Of a stretch of DNA of 7,340 nucleotides, positions 3,567 to 7,340 are shown one piece after another. Every line of letters starts with the position of its first letter. Within the stretch, counting starts at the first letter, position 1. The notes under the pieces are model-generated. The model was not told the origin of the DNA. It did not search any database and saw only the letters and a program-made list of their open reading frames with translations. The position numbers and the translations under genes were made by a program. The DNA is taken from the NCBI GenBank assembly GCA_012728155.1, contig JAAYFR010000369.1, positions 1-7,340 on the forward strand. The letters are read 5' to 3'. The DNA is from Bacteroidales bacterium. Lineage in GTDB: Bacteria; Bacteroidota; Bacteroidia; Bacteroidales; Dysgonomonadaceae.

Positions 3567-6566
3567 ATGATGATTCAACGAATTAACAATGTGAAAAATA
3601 GATTGCTCTTTTTTTTCATTTCTTTTATATGTCCGACGTTCTTGTCGGCACAAGTGACCACTAACTTGTATGATCAGGCCGATAAACAGGCAATGGCACA
3701 ATGGGTGGATTCTCTATATTCAAAAATGACCCTCGACGAAAAGGTGGGGCAACTTTTTATGCCCATCGTCGAGCCTAATAGTGAATGGAAGACCCGGATA
3801 TCGGGTTATATCCGCAACCAGAAAGTGGGAGGATTGCTCTTTTCAAAAGGGTCCTTAGTCCAGCAGGCAGAGATCACCAATTATGCGCAACGGATTGCCG
3901 ACATACCGCTTCTGATCTCCCTCGACGGTGAATGGGGGCTCTCGATGCGGCTGACAGACGCACCTAAATATCCCCGAAATGCAGTTGTTGGTGCCATACA
4001 AGATGAAGAGACGATAAAACTTTACGGAGAAGAAGTAGCACGCCAATGTAAGGAGATGGGTATTCATGTCAATTTTTCACCCTCCCTCGACATACGAAGC
4101 AATCCCAACAATCTTGTCATTGGCACTCGTTCCTTTGGAGAGAATCCGGACAACGTGGCAAAAAACGGGATTGCCTATGCGAAAGGTCTGGAAGAGAACG
4201 GTGTGATGTCGGTAGCCAAACATTTCCCTGGACATGGCGATACAGCGGAGGACTCGCACAAGATATTACCGACCATAGCTCACAACCAAGAACGGCTCGA
4301 AAAGGTAGAGTTATTCCCATTCCGGGAATATATACATGCCGGACTATCGGGGATAATGACAGGACATCTAAATGTACCGGCATTACAAACCAATGGAATG
4401 CCCGCATCACTTGCCCCTGAAGTTGGCACAGCCCTTCTCAAAACGGAGATGGGTTTTACCGGGCTTACTTTTACCGACGCTATGGCAATGAAAGGTGTTT
4501 CAGATCAACCCGAAGCAAGTGTAAAGGCGCTTTTGGCCGGCAATGATATCATATTGGGGGTTGTCAACCAAGCAAAAGAATTTGCTTCAGTGAAAAGAGC
4601 AGTTGAAGAGGGTACCATCCCAGCCTCACTTCTTGAAGAAAAGGTACGCAAAATTCTTTCCTACAAATATATCCTGGACGTACATAAATTCACCCCCATC
4701 AACACATCTACTGTTCAGCGCCGGGTGAATACACCTTCTGCAGAATGGATACAAAAAAAGATTTATGATGCTGCCCTTACACTCCTCAAGAATGAAGAGG
4801 AGTTGATCCCTATAAAGAGGCTCGACTCAACAAAGATTGTCGCCGTCTCTATCGGCGCACCTGTCGACAACATATTTCATAAATATCTCAAAAAATATGC
4901 GCCTGTCACCACTTTCAGTGCTCAATCCACCGCGGCATTGGCTGAGATAAAAGAATTGAAAGAATATGACCTGGCAATTATCTCCATCCATTCAATCAAT
5001 GCCGCTGATGCGGAAGCACTACAACAGCTGGTAGAAGATCAAAAAACAATAATCGCATTTTTCACCCCACCCAATCGGTTAGATAATTTTCAGACTTCAA
5101 TCAACAACGCCACAGCACTCCTCATGGGTTACGATGCCAGCGACTTCGCGCAGATGAGCGCCGCACAGGCTGTTTTCGGAGGAATTGCCATCAGTGGAAA
5201 GCTTCCGGTATCGACCACTGTTATCAAAGAAGGTGCCGGCCTTAGCACAGAAAAAACACGTCTGGCCTACTCTATGCCGGAAGAGGTGGGGTTGGCATCG
5301 GAAAAATTCGACGAGATAGAGAGCATCGCGTTAGAAGGGATCCGACAACGAGCCTATCCAGGATGTCAAATCTTGGTGGTAAAAGATGGAGTTGTAATCT
5401 ATGAGAGGGAGTTCGGCAAATTCAGCTATGGTGAAAGCTCCAAGGTGACAGACGAAACAGTCTATGATCTGGCATCGGTTACCAAGACAACTGCCACCCT
5501 TCCTGCCGTCATGAAGCTATATGATGAGAAAAAAATACGACTTCAGGATCCACTCAATAAATTCGTTCCGGAGACCAGAAAAACCGATAAGGCAAATCTG
5601 ACCATACGTTCACTGCTGTTGCATGAGACAGGCGTACTCTCATTTATACCCTATTATACCGCAGCCATCGATGAGAACAGCTATTCCGGCACTTTGTTCG
5701 GCAAGCAATCGGCTATCTACCACGTCCGCTATGCCGGTGCATGGGGGCGCACCGACTACAAGTTCCTTCCGGAGTTGATCTCTACCAAAGAATCGGCAGA
5801 ATTTCATCTCCCCGTAGCCAAAGGATTATTTGCCAGCGACAAGATGCATGACAAATTGCTGAAAGAGATTATCGATACTCCATTGAAACGAAAAGGGAGT
5901 TATAGGTATAGTTGCCTTAATTTCATGCTGTTGAAAGAGGCGGTGGAATCAATTTCCGATACCGATCTCGACACTTATATGAAGCGAAATTTCTACTACA
6001 AGCTGGGAGCATCTACCACCACCTTCCAGCCACTGAAATATATGCCTATCGACAAGATCACTCCCGCCGAAGACGACCCTTTTTTCCGCAAGCAACTTGT
6101 CAGGGGTCACGTTCATGATGAAGGGGCAGCCCTATTTGGAGGAATATCGGGCAATGCAGGCCTCTTCTCCAATGCCAATGACCTGGCCAAACTCTACCAG
6201 ATGTGGCTTAATGGAGGAGAATATGGAGGAGAGCGTTACCTAAGTGAAGAGACAGTCAGACTTTTCACCACAACCAAGAGCAGTGTCAGCCGGCGTGGCC
6301 TGGGATTCGACAAGCCCGATCCTACCAATAGCCGATACAGCCCGACCAGCCCGGGAACACCCATCGAAGTATATGGCCATACCGGCTTCACCGGCACCAG
6401 CTTCTGGATAGATCCCATAAACAATATGATCTATATCTTTCTTTCCAACAGGGTTAACCCTTCCCGAACTCCCAACCGGTTTTCGACTCTCAGCATCAGA
6501 GAGCGTATCCAGGAAGAGTTGTATCAGGCGCTGAAAACAACAAATAACCCAACTACAACCGAATAG
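3567..6566 (+). CDS. Exported NagZ-like GH3 / AmiE-like serine hydrolase fusion
   Basis: The 999-residue protein has a signal peptide (hydrophobic 13-28, likely cut at LSA/Q, after residue 28) and three parts. Residues about 45-375 are a GH3 barrel of the NagZ type: KHFPGHG at 218-224, the NagZ-specific acid/base dyad D229-x-H231, and the likely nucleophile D304 in TFTDAMAMKG. Residues about 400-555 resemble the GH3 C-terminal alpha/beta domain. Residues about 570-990 are a beta-lactamase-fold hydrolase (PF00144 type) with S637-V-T-K640, Y781-S-C and H938-T-G. In Bacillus subtilis, NagZ removes GlcNAc from muropeptides and the beta-lactamase-fold AmiE cleaves MurNAc from the peptide, as separate proteins of one operon. 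By analogy this single periplasmic protein may do both; the amidase role is inference, and an esterase or peptidase is possible. Two adjacent ATG codons (3567, 3570) could start it. aroB follows after 13 bp. Confidence 0.9.
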   Translation: MMIQRINNVKNRLLFFFISFICPTFLSAQVTTNLYDQADKQAMAQWVDSLYSKMTLDEKVGQLFMPIVEPNSEWKTRISGYIRNQKVGGLLFSKGSLVQQAEITNYAQRIADIPLLISLDGEWGLSMRLTDAPKYPRNAVVGAIQDEETIKLYGEEVARQCKEMGIHVNFSPSLDIRSNPNNLVIGTRSFGENPDNVAKNGIAYAKGLEENGVMSVAKHFPGHGDTAEDSHKILPTIAHNQERLEKVELFPFREYIHAGLSGIMTGHLNVPALQTNGMPASLAPEVGTALLKTEMGFTGLTFTDAMAMKGVSDQPEASVKALLAGNDIILGVVNQAKEFASVKRAVEEGTIPASLLEEKVRKILSYKYILDVHKFTPINTSTVQRRVNTPSAEWIQKKIYDAALTLLKNEEELIPIKRLDSTKIVAVSIGAPVDNIFHKYLKKYAPVTTFSAQSTAALAEIKELKEYDLAIISIHSINAADAEALQQLVEDQKTIIAFFTPPNRLDNFQTSINNATALLMGYDASDFAQMSAAQAVFGGIAISGKLPVSTTVIKEGAGLSTEKTRLAYSMPEEVGLASEKFDEIESIALEGIRQRAYPGCQILVVKDGVVIYEREFGKFSYGESSKVTDETVYDLASVTKTTATLPAVMKLYDEKKIRLQDPLNKFVPETRKTDKANLTIRSLLLHETGVLSFIPYYTAAIDENSYSGTLFGKQSAIYHVRYAGAWGRTDYKFLPELISTKESAEFHLPVAKGLFASDKMHDKLLKEIIDTPLKRKGSYRYSCLNFMLLKEAVESISDTDLDTYMKRNFYYKLGASTTTFQPLKYMPIDKITPAEDDPFFRKQLVRGHVHDEGAALFGGISGNAGLFSNANDLAKLYQMWLNGGEYGGERYLSEETVRLFTTTKSSVSRRGLGFDKPDPTNSRYSPTSPGTPIEVYGHTGFTGTSFWIDPINNMIYIFLSNRVNPSRTPNRFSTLSIRERIQEELYQALKTTNNPTTTE

Positions 6567-6579
6567 AAATACAAACTAT

Positions 6580-7340
6580 ATGCAACAAATCATCAAAAGC
6601 GACCATCTTGTCAACGATGTGGAAAAAGCAATTCTAAAGATTCCACACGACAAACTGTTTATCCTCACAGACGAAAACACCCATTCTCATTGTCTCCCCT
6701 TGCTGACCGAAATATCTTTATTGCAAGAGGCCAAAGAGATTGTTATACCTGCCGGAGACAGCAACAAAACCATTGAGAACCTGAGCAGGGTCTGGCAGCT
6801 ACTCACTGAGAACGGTGCCACGCGCCATTCGCTATTAGTGAACCTGGGAGGGGGCATGATCACCGACTTGGGAGGATTTGCTGCCGCAACCTTCAAACGG
6901 GGGATCAACTATATCAACATTCCCACTACCTTGCTGGGAGCGGTGGATGCATCTGTAGGTGGGAAAACCGGCATCAATTTCGAGGGATATAAAAATGAGA
7001 TCGGCTCTTTTTATCCATCCGCATCGGTTATCATTTCCCCTGATTTTTTTCATTCGCTCGATCGGTCGGCAATCTTGTCGGGGTACGCGGAGATGACCAA
7101 ACATGCATTGATCCATTCAAACGAAGAATGGGAAGAGCTGTTGGCCTATTCTTTCGATCAGATTGATTATTCAAGACTGAGCGAGCTGGTTGTCAGTTCC
7201 GTAAAAATCAAACAAGATGTGGGAGAAAAAGACCCATTCGAAAGAAATATCCGAAAAGCATTGAATTTCGGACATACCACCGCCCACGCTTTCGAGAGCT
7301 TTGCCATGCACAGTGAAAAACCTGTGCCTCATGGTTATGC
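6580..7340 (+). CDS. aroB: 3-dehydroquinate synthase (partial, runs off the window)
   Basis: The second shikimate-pathway enzyme turns DAHP into 3-dehydroquinate in the cytoplasm, using NAD and a divalent metal. 253 codons are visible of roughly 350 expected, with no stop before the end. Recognisable features in order are PAGDSNKT (57-64), the NAD-binding loop NLGGGMITDLGGF (88-100), PTTLLGAVDASVGGKTGIN from residue 115 with K129, SGYAEMTKHALI with metal ligand E171, NFGHTTAHAFE with H232, and PHGYA with H251. E171, H232 and H251 match the zinc ligands of characterised enzymes. The ATG at 6580 lies 13 bp after the previous stop codon and lacks a Shine-Dalgarno sequence. This short gap suggests co-transcription with the GH3 fusion gene. 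Because the 3' end is missing, truncation further on cannot be excluded. Confidence 0.95.
   Translation, partial: MQQIIKSDHLVNDVEKAILKIPHDKLFILTDENTHSHCLPLLTEISLLQEAKEIVIPAGDSNKTIENLSRVWQLLTENGATRHSLLVNLGGGMITDLGGFAAATFKRGINYINIPTTLLGAVDASVGGKTGINFEGYKNEIGSFYPSASVIISPDFFHSLDRSAILSGYAEMTKHALIHSNEEWEELLAYSFDQIDYSRLSELVVSSVKIKQDVGEKDPFERNIRKALNFGHTTAHAFESFAMHSEKPVPHGY

Noticed and set aside
3366..3701. Minus-strand open frame of 111 codons across the palindrome-rich gap and the start of the GH3 fusion gene
   Set aside because: It overlaps the signal-peptide coding region of a clear gene, has no recognisable domain, and its C-terminal part is just the inverted-repeat region translated. It is more likely a by-product of the repeats than a gene.
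4117..4410. Minus-strand open frames opposite the GH3 barrel
   Set aside because: They run antisense to the strongly conserved KHFPGHG region and have no domain signal of their own.
6687..7116. Minus-strand open frames opposite aroB
   Set aside because: The plus strand encodes conserved 3-dehydroquinate synthase motifs throughout, so these are shadows.

Overview
The window looks like a chromosomal segment from a member of the Bacteroidota, most likely order Bacteroidales. Three things support this. Promoter elements match the phylum's TTG-N20-TAnnTTTG pattern. Start codons lack Shine-Dalgarno sequences and sit behind A/T-rich leaders. The gene content is typical, notably an exported GH3/serine-hydrolase fusion and a two-gene 5'-nucleotidase. 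A Dysgonomonadaceae or Porphyromonadaceae-like source is a guess from protein flavour only.

Layout. Positions 1-268 (+) hold the C-terminal end of a protein that best fits thiamine pyrophosphokinase. It converges on recO (278-1000, -), a recombination mediator. recO has its own promoter (1052-1084, -), directly downstream of the intrinsic terminator (1093-1118, -) of rplS, the gene for ribosomal protein L19 (1145-1495, -). A 211-bp divergent region separates rplS from a plus-strand series and carries one promoter facing each way. The plus-strand genes are: a lipoprotein that is only a 5'-nucleotidase C-terminal (substrate-binding) domain (1707-2456); a secreted metallophosphatase that is only the 5'-nucleotidase catalytic domain (2514-3344); a 222-bp gap rich in short inverted repeats; a 999-residue exported protein joining a NagZ-type GH3 N-acetylglucosaminidase to a beta-lactamase-fold serine hydrolase resembling AmiE (3567-6566); and aroB, 3-dehydroquinate synthase (6580 to the window end, incomplete).

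How they work together. The 1707 and 2514 products together rebuild the UshA/5'-nucleotidase architecture as two polypeptides in reversed gene order, presumably for dephosphorylating nucleotides outside the cytoplasm. The big fusion would combine two steps of muropeptide breakdown, removal of GlcNAc and cleavage of the MurNAc-peptide bond. In Bacillus subtilis these steps are done by the separate proteins NagZ and AmiE. aroB follows by 13 bp and is probably co-transcribed, although its biochemical role (shikimate pathway) is unrelated. rplS, recO and aroB are housekeeping genes.

I see no RNA genes, insertion sequences, CRISPR arrays or phage genes. I do not see a wholly undescribed system. 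The most interesting items are the split nucleotidase with an altered phosphate-binding loop, the fused muropeptide hydrolase with two altered motifs, and the palindrome-rich gap between them.
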